DNA from: an uncultured Amylibacter sp.
Lineage (GTDB): Bacteria; Pseudomonadota; Alphaproteobacteria; Rhodobacterales; Rhodobacteraceae
Direction: 5' to 3'
Assembly: GCA_905181935.1 (NCBI GenBank)
Contig: CAJIZV010000004.1
Coordinates: forward strand, 241,624-305,623
DNA: 64,000 nt
Positions within the stretch are counted from its first letter, which is position 1; every line of letters begins with the position of its first letter. Under the pieces are notes generated by a model. It saw only the letters and a list, made by a program, of their open reading frames with translations, was not told where the DNA came from and did not search any database. Made by a program: the position numbers and the translations under genes. Of the stretch, positions 38,883 to 46,836 are shown in pieces.

Positions 38883-40049
38883 TTAATTGCCGTGACGATA
38901 GTATTCTTGCGCAGCGGCGACTCCAGAACCAAGTTTGATATCTAAACCCAGATCAAGCATCACCATTTCAGCAACCCCCAAACCGGACAACATCATAGCA
39001 TCAGTGAGCATACCAAGATGGCCAATTCTAAACACTTTACCGCTAACTTCACCCAAGCCAACACCAAATGCCATCCCATATTTGTCAGCAGCCCGTGTTA
39101 CTATATCAGTAGCATTAAATCCTTCTGGCGTGCATATTGCAGAGACCGTGTCAGATTGAACATCAATTGAGTTTGCGCAGAGCTTTAAACCCCAGGCATC
39201 AACTGCCAAACGAACACCCTGAGCTATCCTATAATGTCGCGAAAATACATTTTCCAAACCTTCTTCAAAGATCATCTCTAATGATACTTTTAAGCCATTC
39301 ATTAATCCAACTGGTGGTGTGTAAGGAAATGCATTTGAAGAATAGCCTTTTATCATATCATGGATATCAAAAAATGTTTTGGGTAATTTAGCAGTATGTT
39401 TGCGCTTCATTGCTTTGTCACTAAAGCCAACAATAGCTAATCCTGCAGGTAACATGAATCCTTTTTGGGAACCAGTCACTGCTACATCCACACCCCAATT
39501 ATCAAATTGAAAATCCATAGAGCCTATTGAGCTAACCCCATCCACAAAAAGCATTGCTGGATGGTTAGCAGAGTCTAGTGCGCCCCGGACTGCATGAATG
39601 TTTGACTTCACACCAGTGGCAGTTTCATTATGTGTTGCTAAGACAACTTGAATTTCATGATTTATGTCTGCTTTTAATATTTCTTCATACTGATCTGATG
39701 GTAAACTATCTCCCCAAGGTGTTTCAACAATTTGAACATCTAAATTATGTCGCTGACACATATCTATCCAGCGATGGCTAAACATTCCGTTACGAGCAGC
39801 CAAAACTTTATCACCTGCACTAAGCGTATTTGTCAGAGCCACCTCCCAACCGCCAGTACCAGTAGATGGGAAAATAAAGATATGAGCATCTTCAGATTTT
39901 ATTATTTTACGTACACCATCCAGACATGGATTTAATATTTCCCCAAAAATAGGTGACCTATGATCAATGGTAGGCATAGAACATGCTTGGCGAATTTTTT
40001 CCGGCATATTTGTTGGACCAGGAATAAAGACTGCATTTTGAAAGCTCAT
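38883..40049 (-). CDS. bhcA: L-Aspartate:glyoxylate aminotransferase BhcA
   Basis: The 388-residue class-V aminotransferase resembles alanine-glyoxylate and serine-glyoxylate aminotransferases: FIPGPTNMPEKIRQAC, FPSTGTGGWEVALTNTLS, HNETATGVKSNI and the PLP lysine in VAVTGSQKGFMLPAGLA. In the cycle it moves the amino group from aspartate to glyoxylate, yielding oxaloacetate and glycine. It is first in bhcABCD and divergent from bhcR. Confidence 0.94.
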   Translation of the reverse strand: MSFQNAVFIPGPTNMPEKIRQACSMPTIDHRSPIFGEILNPCLDGVRKIIKSEDAHIFIFPSTGTGGWEVALTNTLSAGDKVLAARNGMFSHRWIDMCQRHNLDVQIVETPWGDSLPSDQYEEILKADINHEIQVVLATHNETATGVKSNIHAVRGALDSANHPAMLFVDGVSSIGSMDFQFDNWGVDVAVTGSQKGFMLPAGLAIVGFSDKAMKRKHTAKLPKTFFDIHDMIKGYSSNAFPYTPPVGLMNGLKVSLEMIFEEGLENVFSRHYRIAQGVRLAVDAWGLKLCANSIDVQSDTVSAICTPEGFNATDIVTRAADKYGMAFGVGLGEVSGKVFRIGHLGMLTDAMMLSGLGVAEMVMLDLGLDIKLGSGVAAAQEYYRHGN

Positions 40050-40088
40050 TAGTTTTCCCCTAGAATTTTCTTATTACCATTATAAAAT

Positions 40089-40108
40089 ATTGTTGTTTAC
40101 AGAACAAT
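40089..40108. promoter_or_regulatory. Candidate BhcR operator between bhcA and bhcR
   Basis: ATTGTT (40089-40094) and AACAAT (40103-40108) form a perfect six-base inverted repeat with an eight-base spacer, 40 bases upstream of the bhcA start. IclR-type regulators bind such palindromes. Glyoxylate-responsive control by BhcR is known from Paracoccus; this site is my inference. Confidence 0.35.
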
Positions 40109-40218
40109 TTTTTTGAAAATTAATATTTTTTATTACTTTTGGAAAAAAATACTGCATTGTCAGTAAGTTACTTTTTTCATAAGGTGAAAGAGATTTTCAT
40201 TTATTATTGGAGGACCTT

Positions 40219-41052
40219 ATGAATTTAAAAGATAGTACTAATAAACTGAATAAAAGAGCGCGGGGGCGGCCTCGCGCCTTCAACGAAAAAGTTGAACAAA
40301 ACACAATAAAGTCATTAGACCGTGCACTCACTGTTTTAACTAAGCTTTCAAAAAATCAGAACATAACCCTAACAGAGCTATCACAAAAACTTGGAGAGTC
40401 CCCATCAACTATTTACCGAGTACTTACAACAATGGCTCAACATCAAATTGTTGAGTGTGATGACAATTCCCAAACCTGGCATATCGGATCAGGTGCATTT
40501 CAAATTGGATCATCATTTCTTCGCCGTACAAGTTTGATAGAAACAAGCCGCCCATTTTTACGCAGTTTAATGGAAGAAACTGGAGAAACTGCAAACCTTG
40601 GAATTGAAAAGGATGGTAATGTTTTATTTTTAAGCCAAGTGGAAACCCACGCACCAATCCGTGCATTTTTTCCTCCTGGAACACTTTCTCCCCTACATGC
40701 ATCCGGCATAGGGAAAGCCCTATTGGCACAATATAGTGATACAAAATTAGAGAAGTTTATCAAAACAGATCTCGAGTCTTTTACACCCCATACCAAAGCA
40801 ACATTAAAACTTTTACAAAGCGATATACAAATTACTTTAGCTCGAGGCTATGCCGTAGACGATCAAGAACGTAATTTGGGAATGCGATGTATTGCTGCTC
40901 CAATAAAAAATGCATTTGGTGAAGTTATTGCTGGTATTTCTGTATCAGGCCCAACCAGTCGGGTAGCTAGCGACAAAGTCCAGACATTTGCAAAATCTGT
41001 GATTAATGCTGCAATTAACGTATCAGCAGCTATGGGTGCTGATATTGAATAG
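40219..41052 (+). CDS. bhcR: IclR-family regulator BhcR
   Basis: The 277-residue protein has an N-terminal winged helix (NITLTELSQKLGESPSTIYRVLTTMAQHQIVE) and a C-terminal IclR effector domain (GTLSPLHASGIGKALLAQYSD, RGYAVDDQERNLGMRCIAAPI). It is preceded by a basic N-terminal segment RARGRPRAF, like an AT-hook. TTGGAGG at 40207-40213 lies five bases before this ATG; a TTG inside that site is not the start. Divergence from bhcA matches the known bhc arrangement. Confidence 0.93.
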   Translation: MNLKDSTNKLNKRARGRPRAFNEKVEQNTIKSLDRALTVLTKLSKNQNITLTELSQKLGESPSTIYRVLTTMAQHQIVECDDNSQTWHIGSGAFQIGSSFLRRTSLIETSRPFLRSLMEETGETANLGIEKDGNVLFLSQVETHAPIRAFFPPGTLSPLHASGIGKALLAQYSDTKLEKFIKTDLESFTPHTKATLKLLQSDIQITLARGYAVDDQERNLGMRCIAAPIKNAFGEVIAGISVSGPTSRVASDKVQTFAKSVINAAINVSAAMGADIE

Positions 41053-41054
41053 CT

Positions 41055-41888
41055 CTATAGCCCTGATAGTTTGAGTTTCATGTGACGATTAACATCTTTG
41101 TATAATAGATAACGGAATGCTTTTGATCCACCAGCGTAACAAGCTTGTGGGCAAAAAGCGCGTAGCCACATATAATCTCCACCCTCAACCTCTACCCAGT
41201 CTTGATTTAAGCGATAAACTGCTTTTCCCTCCAGCACGTAAAGTCCGTGCTCCATAACATGCGTTTCACAAAACGGAATTACTGCACCAGGCTGCAATGT
41301 AACTATAGTAACATGCATATCATGACGTAAATCTGATAGGTCCACAAATCGTGTTGTGGTCCATTTACCCTCAGTATTAGGCATCACAGTTGGCTCAACA
41401 TCATTCTCATTGGCAATAATAGGATCAGGCACATTTAAACCATCAACTGCTTCATAAGCTTTTCGTATCCAGTGAAATTTAGCTAAATCATTTGAAACAT
41501 TGTGCATGCTCCATTTTAAGCCAGCTGGTAGATAGGCGTACCCACCCTCTTTGAGGATATGCATATTTCCATCAAAACTTATACTTACCGATCCCTCAAC
41601 AACAAATATAACGCCTTGAGCCTGAGGGTCTAGTTCAGGTCGATCACTCCCACCACCTGGTTGGACTTCCATAATGTATTGTGAAAAAGTTTCTGCAAAC
41701 CCACTAAGGGGGCGGGAAATAACCCATAACCGTGTTTTTTCCCAAAATGGTAAAAAGCTCGTTACAATATCGCGCATGGTTCCTTTTGGAATAACAGCAT
41801 AAGCATCAGTAAAAACTGCACGGTCAGTCAACAATGTATTTTGATCTGGGTGCCCACCTAATTGGGAGAAATACTTATTTTTAGCCAT
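41055..41888 (-). CDS. allE: (S)-Ureidoglycine aminohydrolase (bicupin)
   Basis: The 277-residue bicupin releases ammonia from (S)-ureidoglycine to give (S)-ureidoglycolate, the AllA substrate. YFSQLGGHPDQNTLLTDRAVFTDAYAVIPKGT at the N-terminus, QGVIFVVEGSVSI in the first cupin and the Mn-binding HVMEHGLYVLEGKAVYRLN in the second are typical. It is convergent with bhcR and separated from the other ureide genes by the bhc block, showing that both sets are interleaved. Repeated sequences lie upstream of its start. Confidence 0.94.
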   Translation of the reverse strand: MAKNKYFSQLGGHPDQNTLLTDRAVFTDAYAVIPKGTMRDIVTSFLPFWEKTRLWVISRPLSGFAETFSQYIMEVQPGGGSDRPELDPQAQGVIFVVEGSVSISFDGNMHILKEGGYAYLPAGLKWSMHNVSNDLAKFHWIRKAYEAVDGLNVPDPIIANENDVEPTVMPNTEGKWTTTRFVDLSDLRHDMHVTIVTLQPGAVIPFCETHVMEHGLYVLEGKAVYRLNQDWVEVEGGDYMWLRAFCPQACYAGGSKAFRYLLYKDVNRHMKLKLSGL

Positions 41889-41953
41889 AAATTAATCCAG
41901 TTTATTTTTTATTAACATTATATACTTTAACACTTAAGCCAAGGCATGCATTA

Positions 41954-42061
41954 GAAAATAGAATATTTGTAAAAATTTGAAAATAGAATATTATTTATCT
42001 GTCAAAAGAGATTTTAAAAGTCTAAGATTTTATAATAATGGGTACTATATTTGTAAAAATT
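41954..42061. repeat. Direct repeats upstream of allE and tal
   Basis: GAAAATAGAATATT occurs at 41954-41967 and 41979-41992, a 25-base period. ATATTTGTAAAAATT occurs at 41963-41977 and again at 42047-42061. Spaced exact repeats in a divergent promoter region suggest binding sites for a regulator, although AT-rich DNA makes chance copies more likely. The whole 299-base spacer 41889-42187 holds no other gene I can support. Confidence 0.4.
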
Positions 42062-42187
42062 AAAAGTGTTTTTTAATAAATTATTTTAGTATTTTTTGTC
42101 TGCTTAGTGACCTATATAAGTGTTTTAAACAGCTGCAAAGTACCAACTGTGTGCGCTAAAGCATTAACAAAATCAAGGGTGTTAAGT

Positions 42188-43135
42188 ATGAAAACTGTAT
42201 TAGACCAACTTAGAGAAATGACTGTAGTCGTAGCAGATACTGGCGAAGTGGCCGCTGTTAAAGAGTATAAACCAGTTGACTGTACTACTAATCCCTCTTT
42301 GGTATTAAAAGCATTAAAAGATCCCGCATCCGAAGAGTTGGTTGCGTTAGAAATAGAAACTGGTTGCAAAGCAGGCCGAACTCCAGAACAGGTAACTGAA
42401 ATTTTAACAGTAGCAATGGGGGCTGAATTAGCGCCACTTGTACCAGGTCGCGTATCTACAGAAGTAGATGCATGCTTATCTTTTAATACAGAAAAATCTG
42501 TAACAAGAGGTCGCGCAATCATTGACGAATATTCAAAACGGGGTATAGAAAAAAAACAGATTCTCATCAAACTTGCATCAACTTGGGAAGGAATCCGCGC
42601 TGCAGAAATTCTACAGGATGACGGGATTGATTGTAACTTAACACTTTTATTTTCTATGGCACAGGCTGTTGCATGTGCAGATGCTAATTCATTTTTAATC
42701 TCACCATTTGTTGGGCGGATCACAGATTGGTATAAGAAGGCAGAAGGCCGTGAAACTTATGCGCCACATGAAGACCCTGGGGTAATCTCAGTTTGCAAAA
42801 TCTACGATTATTATAAATCAAATAGAATCAACACTATTGTAATGGGTGCATCCTTTCGTAGTAGTGATCAAATTAAAGCACTTGCCGGATGTGATAACTT
42901 GACTATAGCACCAAATTTATTAGATGAAATGGGAAATGATAACTCACCACTAACTCGTGCTTTATCTCCAGAAAAAACAAGTGGGGTTGCTCCAATTCTA
43001 ATGGATGAGGCAAACTTTAGGTGGGAAATGAATGCTGATGCTATGGCCACTGAGAAATTAGCAGAAGGCATTAGAAACTTTGATGCAGATCATAAAAAAC
43101 TAATTAACTTAATAGCTACTCGCATGAGTGCGTAG
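42188..43135 (+). CDS. tal: Transaldolase (TalB type)
   Basis: The 315-residue enzyme of the non-oxidative pentose phosphate pathway closely follows TalB: TVVVADTGEVAAVKEYKPVDCTTNPSL, LVPGRVSTEVDACLSFNT, the Schiff-base lysine in ILIKLASTWEGIRAAE, and ISPFVGRITDWYK. An upstream ATG at 42107 would add 27 residues unlike the family, so I chose the one at 42188. It is followed by a weak terminator-like hairpin and then a denD-like gene. Confidence 0.94.
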   Translation: MKTVLDQLREMTVVVADTGEVAAVKEYKPVDCTTNPSLVLKALKDPASEELVALEIETGCKAGRTPEQVTEILTVAMGAELAPLVPGRVSTEVDACLSFNTEKSVTRGRAIIDEYSKRGIEKKQILIKLASTWEGIRAAEILQDDGIDCNLTLLFSMAQAVACADANSFLISPFVGRITDWYKKAEGRETYAPHEDPGVISVCKIYDYYKSNRINTIVMGASFRSSDQIKALAGCDNLTIAPNLLDEMGNDNSPLTRALSPEKTSGVAPILMDEANFRWEMNADAMATEKLAEGIRNFDADHKKLINLIATRMSA

Positions 43136-43162
43136 TCTAATTTTCTATACTAACAATATAAT

Positions 43163-43181
43163 AAAAGCCCATAGGGTTTTT
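43163..43181 (+). terminator. Weak terminator-like hairpin after transaldolase
   Basis: AAAA-G-CCC at 43163-43170 pairs with GGGTTTT around ATA, with one bulged G, and runs into T residues. The stem is short, so the call is tentative. Confidence 0.35.
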
Positions 43182-43270
43182 ATTTGGTAATATTAATTAA
43201 CTATTAAAGTACAATTTTGTTGTATTATTTCCATCTCTTTTTTATTCAAAGAGATGGAAAAAGGGCTGTT

Positions 43271-44263
43271 ATGAAAATTTTGATTATTGGTGCCGCTGGA
43301 ATGATTGGAAACCGTTTGGCTAAATCCATATTAAAAGATGGATTAAGCAAAAAGGCACATGATCTAACATTGTTTGATGTTATTACACCTACCTTGGGTA
43401 GTGACATTAACTCAATCACTATCAAGACAGGCAATATTGCTGACCCTATGGTAGCCAAAGAATTGATCGCCAATAAGCCTGATATTATCTTTCACCTCGC
43501 TGCAATTGTGTCGGGTGCCGCAGAAGCAGAATTCGAAAAAGGGTGGCATATAAACGCACAGGGTACATGGCATCTCTTAGAAGAAATTCGTAAATTTCAT
43601 ATTGCTTCGGATGGGTTTTATACACCAAAATTTATTTACACATCTTCTATTGCCATTTTTAGTGGTCCTTATCCTAATGCAGTTGATGACGACTTTGCCC
43701 CTAATCCAGAGACATCATACGGCGCGCAAAAGTTAGTAGGTGAAGTCTTAATTAACGACTACACTCGCAAGAGATTTGTGAATGGTGTTGCTTTACGTTT
43801 TCCAACAATTGTTGTTCGCCCTGGAATACCCAATAAAGCTGCGTCTTCGTTTTATTCTAGTATTATTAGGGAACCTTTGAACGGTAATGAAGCCATTTTA
43901 CCTGTTAGTGATACTTTGCGCCATTGGTTTGCAAGCCCCCGAAGTGCCATTGGTTTTCTACGCCACGCAGCAATCCTTGACCTAACTAAACTTGGAAAAC
44001 GTCGGGCATTAAACCTCCCTGGAGTTTCATGTTCGATTGCAGATCAAATCATCTCATTAGAAGCACTAGCGGGAGCAAAAATAAGCAAATTAATAAAACG
44101 TCAAGCTGATCCAGTAATTGAAAGTATAGTTACCCGCTGGCCTCAAAGTTTTATACCTGAGCGAGCTACATCATTAGGATTTATTGCTGATGATAGTTTT
44201 ACACAAATAATTCAAAACTATATCGACGAAGAAATTGAACCAGGTTTATTCAACTCGCAATAG
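43271..44263 (+). CDS. denD: NAD-dependent epimerase/dehydratase, D-erythronate dehydrogenase (DenD)-like
   Basis: The 330-residue extended SDR has the NAD loop MKILIIGAAGMIGNRLAKS, the catalytic tyrosine and lysine in SYGAQKLVGE, and IFHLAAIVSGAAEAEFEKGWHINAQGT, which is characteristic of DenD-like proteins oxidising D-erythronate. The frame opens earlier, at 43217, but MKILIIG is the proper start, with AAAAAGGG upstream. The otnC/otnI-type downstream genes are absent, so the substrate is only likely. Confidence 0.8.
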   Translation: MKILIIGAAGMIGNRLAKSILKDGLSKKAHDLTLFDVITPTLGSDINSITIKTGNIADPMVAKELIANKPDIIFHLAAIVSGAAEAEFEKGWHINAQGTWHLLEEIRKFHIASDGFYTPKFIYTSSIAIFSGPYPNAVDDDFAPNPETSYGAQKLVGEVLINDYTRKRFVNGVALRFPTIVVRPGIPNKAASSFYSSIIREPLNGNEAILPVSDTLRHWFASPRSAIGFLRHAAILDLTKLGKRRALNLPGVSCSIADQIISLEALAGAKISKLIKRQADPVIESIVTRWPQSFIPERATSLGFIADDSFTQIIQNYIDEEIEPGLFNSQ

Positions 44264-44297
44264 TTCACCTACATCCATTCATTAGTTGGTTTAATAC

Positions 44298-45116
44298 TTA
44301 CTCAGCTAACGGCTCTTCTGGTGTTGGCGGAGCAAAACTATAACCACCCCAAACGGACTGATCAAAATGGATAACAGAGCCCGTCATCATACCACTATCT
44401 TCAGAAGCTAAAAAAGCTACCGAGCGTGCCACCTCCTTAGGATCAATTAATCGGCCAAACGGTTGTTCAGATGCAGCAGTTTCTAACCAGTTTTCATCAG
44501 CTCCATGGTATTCTCGTTGAATACGATCCTCTCCATCAGAAGCCATCCAACCTATGTTAAGTTGATTCACTCTAATTCTGTTGCGCATTAGGGCATACCC
44601 AGAATTTCTAGTGAGTGTGGCCAATGCACCTTTCGATGCGCAATAAGGCGCAATGAAAGGTTGTCCAGTATGCGCTGAGGCTGAACCAATATTGACCATT
44701 GCCCCCGCTATGCCATCACGTATCATAATCTTGGCACTATCTTGCATTAAAAAAAATGGTGCCCTGACATTAACAGCAAACATATTGTCAAATAATTCTT
44801 CTGAAGTATTCAACAGGTTTCCCCTATCAGTTAACCCAGCTGCATTAACTAAAATATCCACTCGCCCAAATAGCCTATCAGCTGATGCTATAACATTTCG
44901 ACAATCATCAACCTTTGCTAAATCTGCATTTTCAAAATGAACCTGCACACCTGTATCTTTTATAATAGTTTCCGCCACAGCCTGGCCTTTATCTGTGTTT
45001 CGCCCACATATTATGATACCCTTCACACCTACTTGAGAAAATTGTCTTGCAATTGCAGCACCTAATCCCTGTGTACCACCAGTTATTACTGCGATTTTTT
45101 CATCCAATCGATTCAT
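44298..45116 (-). CDS. SDR-family oxidoreductase
   Basis: The 272-residue classical short-chain dehydrogenase has AVITGGTQGLGAAIA, the NAAGLTD loop, serine in GSASAHTG and the active-site YCASKGA. Late in the sequence GSVIHFDQSVWGGYSFAPP is a family-specific end. The substrate, probably a sugar, polyol or hydroxy acid, cannot be fixed. It is convergent with denD, 35 bases apart. Confidence 0.87.
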   Translation of the reverse strand: MNRLDEKIAVITGGTQGLGAAIARQFSQVGVKGIIICGRNTDKGQAVAETIIKDTGVQVHFENADLAKVDDCRNVIASADRLFGRVDILVNAAGLTDRGNLLNTSEELFDNMFAVNVRAPFFLMQDSAKIMIRDGIAGAMVNIGSASAHTGQPFIAPYCASKGALATLTRNSGYALMRNRIRVNQLNIGWMASDGEDRIQREYHGADENWLETAASEQPFGRLIDPKEVARSVAFLASEDSGMMTGSVIHFDQSVWGGYSFAPPTPEEPLAE

Positions 45117-45210
45117 TTATAGCCTCATTTATTAAGAAAATTTTTTAAAGATTAGCGTATCATATATTACGTTCAAATTTTTTAATCTGTCAATTTAGCA
45201 ATCTTTATTT

Positions 45211-45984
45211 TCAAAAAATACCTACTATAATTAATCTAACGGAGACTAAAATAAGTAGTGCATACATTATTGGATAAAATAAATCTGCTGCCATTCTTCG
45301 TACTATAAACACACCCAATAGAGTTGCGCCAACTGCTACAGGGATAAAAATAACTGAAGACATAGCCATCTCAGTATTTAGCCGCCCAAGAACTAAATAT
45401 GGTCCAAGTTTAATGAAGTTAAGTACAGAAAAGATTAAGACACTTGAGCCTGCAAATATCTTTGGATCTAAACGTAAAGGCATTGCATATATTTGGAAAG
45501 GCGGTCCACCTGCATGTGCTATAAAACTGGAAAATCCTGAAACTAGGCCCCAAAATCGTCCTGACCAAATATTAGGCCTACTAAAGGCTTTAGAATTTGA
45601 TTTAACTTTTAGTATTAAACTCTGAAATACAAATAAAAGGGCTGTGCTACCAATAATTAATCCAACTATTTCATCAGATACAATAGAAGCTGTCATCCAT
45701 CCAATACCTATTCCTACTAATGCCATTGGCAAAATAGCCCAAATAAGCGGTTTGCTCCAATGTCCACGCCAAGCCCATAACCCCACAGCATCCATAAATA
45801 AATAAATAGGCAACAGAAATGCTGCCGCCTCTAAAGGCGGCATAATAAAGGCAAGGATTGGCACACCCAACAATCCAAATGCTCCACCGAATCCTCCCTT
45901 TGATAATCCAACAAGAAACACTGCTAATGTAATCACTGTTGCGCTAGTTAGATCTAAAAAAATAAAATCATGCATTAATTGCAT
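45211..45984 (-). CDS. TauE/SafE-family membrane permease
   Basis: The 257-residue protein has about eight hydrophobic helices and the family's GLSKGGFGGAFGLLGVPILAF in the first repeat and SGFSSFIAHAGGPPFQIYAMPLRL in the second. Members export sulfite, sulfoacetate or other small organic anions. It lies 94 bases upstream of the SDR's start side on the same strand order, possibly with it. The start may be Met1 or Met4. Confidence 0.88.
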   Translation of the reverse strand: MQLMHDFIFLDLTSATVITLAVFLVGLSKGGFGGAFGLLGVPILAFIMPPLEAAAFLLPIYLFMDAVGLWAWRGHWSKPLIWAILPMALVGIGIGWMTASIVSDEIVGLIIGSTALLFVFQSLILKVKSNSKAFSRPNIWSGRFWGLVSGFSSFIAHAGGPPFQIYAMPLRLDPKIFAGSSVLIFSVLNFIKLGPYLVLGRLNTEMAMSSVIFIPVAVGATLLGVFIVRRMAADLFYPIMYALLILVSVRLIIVGIF

Positions 45985-46020
45985 CCATACGTGTAAAAAC
46001 TTTCTTTAGGTATAAAGTCA

Positions 46021-46426
46021 TGTTTAAATTAGCTAACCCAATAACATTAGGTTTGCTACAACCTGCATATGATTACGGCTATAATATTGTCACAGTGTAA
46101 GAGTTTAGACAGCGCGGATTCGCTGATGTTGTAGCACAACCTTAGTTCGTTTTAGGTAATAGGTCTGTTTATATTACTTACGGTCTTGATTACTTTGATC
46201 CAACTACAGCAACTTGAGTTTCTAATATTGAACCTACTGAATAAAACTTTGATATCGACTAGGCTATTCGCCTTTTAAGAGCAGCACTGGATTTAAACAT
46301 TATTGGCGGTGATCTAGTTTGTATAATTCCAACAAAGATAAACCTAAAATATTACAGCCCTAACAGTAGCTATTATTATGTTTGAAATGATTTCAATGAT
46401 TGCAAAAAATAAAGGGAAAATTTTTA
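46021..46426 (+). pseudogene. Decayed agmatinase/ureohydrolase-family gene (3' half)
   Basis: One reading frame gives LGLLQPAYDYGYNIVTV-stop-EFRQRGFADVV, then SVYITYGLDYFDPTTAT and RLLRAALDLNIIGGDL, which follow the agmatinase/guanidinobutyrase C-terminal half (the YxSfDiDxlDP metal-binding block and the LNIVGxDvVEv block). After a frame change the end NITALTVAIIMFEMISMIA matches the family's ITALaGatimFEmLcLiA. At least five in-frame stops (first at 46098 and 46143) and a frameshift show it is dead. The 5' half is gone. In the intact family the aspartates of DIDxLDP bind Mn. Confidence 0.8.
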
Positions 46427-46491
46427 TTTTATGATTAATAATAAATTAAGCTTCAAGGCAAATTTAATTTATAATGTATGGCATAGTTATC

Positions 46492-46794
46492 TTATGGTTT
46501 AAGCCATGCTTTAATTAATCGAAAACATTCACGAAAATGCATTTCACGTGCAAATTGGTCAGATATTAAATGGCCTCTCTTAAAGCGTTCAAACAACATT
46601 TTTCCTTTTTCGAGATTATTTGTTAATGTATGTAAAGTCTTCTGTACTTCAGAAGTATTTACATCTTTCTCACGACAATTATCGACTGCCCATTGCAATA
46701 ATGAGAGTGCTTGAGCCAGCTCATATTGTGTAAGTAGTTCTTCAGACCAATTACCTCCAAAGGCAATATTTGATATTTTCTTTTTAAATTCCAT
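46492..46794 (-). CDS. Small unknown helical protein next to a Y-family polymerase
   Basis: The protein of about 100 residues (MEFKKKISNIAFGGNWSEELL...) is predicted mostly helical and ends REMHFRECFRLIKAWLKP. I do not recognise it. The frame also opens at 46815, seven codons upstream; ATG 46794 gives a cleaner N-terminus. It is divergent from the polymerase gene with only about 40 bases between starts, so both may be controlled together, for example by DNA damage. That is inference. Confidence 0.6.
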   Translation of the reverse strand: MEFKKKISNIAFGGNWSEELLTQYELAQALSLLQWAVDNCREKDVNTSEVQKTLHTLTNNLEKGKMLFERFKRGHLISDQFAREMHFRECFRLIKAWLKP

Positions 46795-46836
46795 GATGGA
46801 ACATATAGTGAACATTTAAACAGATTCGCAATACAA

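Noticed and set aside
35685..40049. Hydroxyectoine utilisation genes (eutB/eutC) for the dehydratase and cyclodeaminase
   Set aside because: Those families match, but an aspartate:glyoxylate-type aminotransferase, D-threonine-aldolase-type enzyme and divergent IclR gene together define the bhc cluster; no ectoine hydrolase genes are present.
42112..42723. 203-codon ORF antisense to transaldolase
   Set aside because: Shadow of a highly conserved gene; low-complexity Ser/Thr/Ala composition typical of antisense frames.
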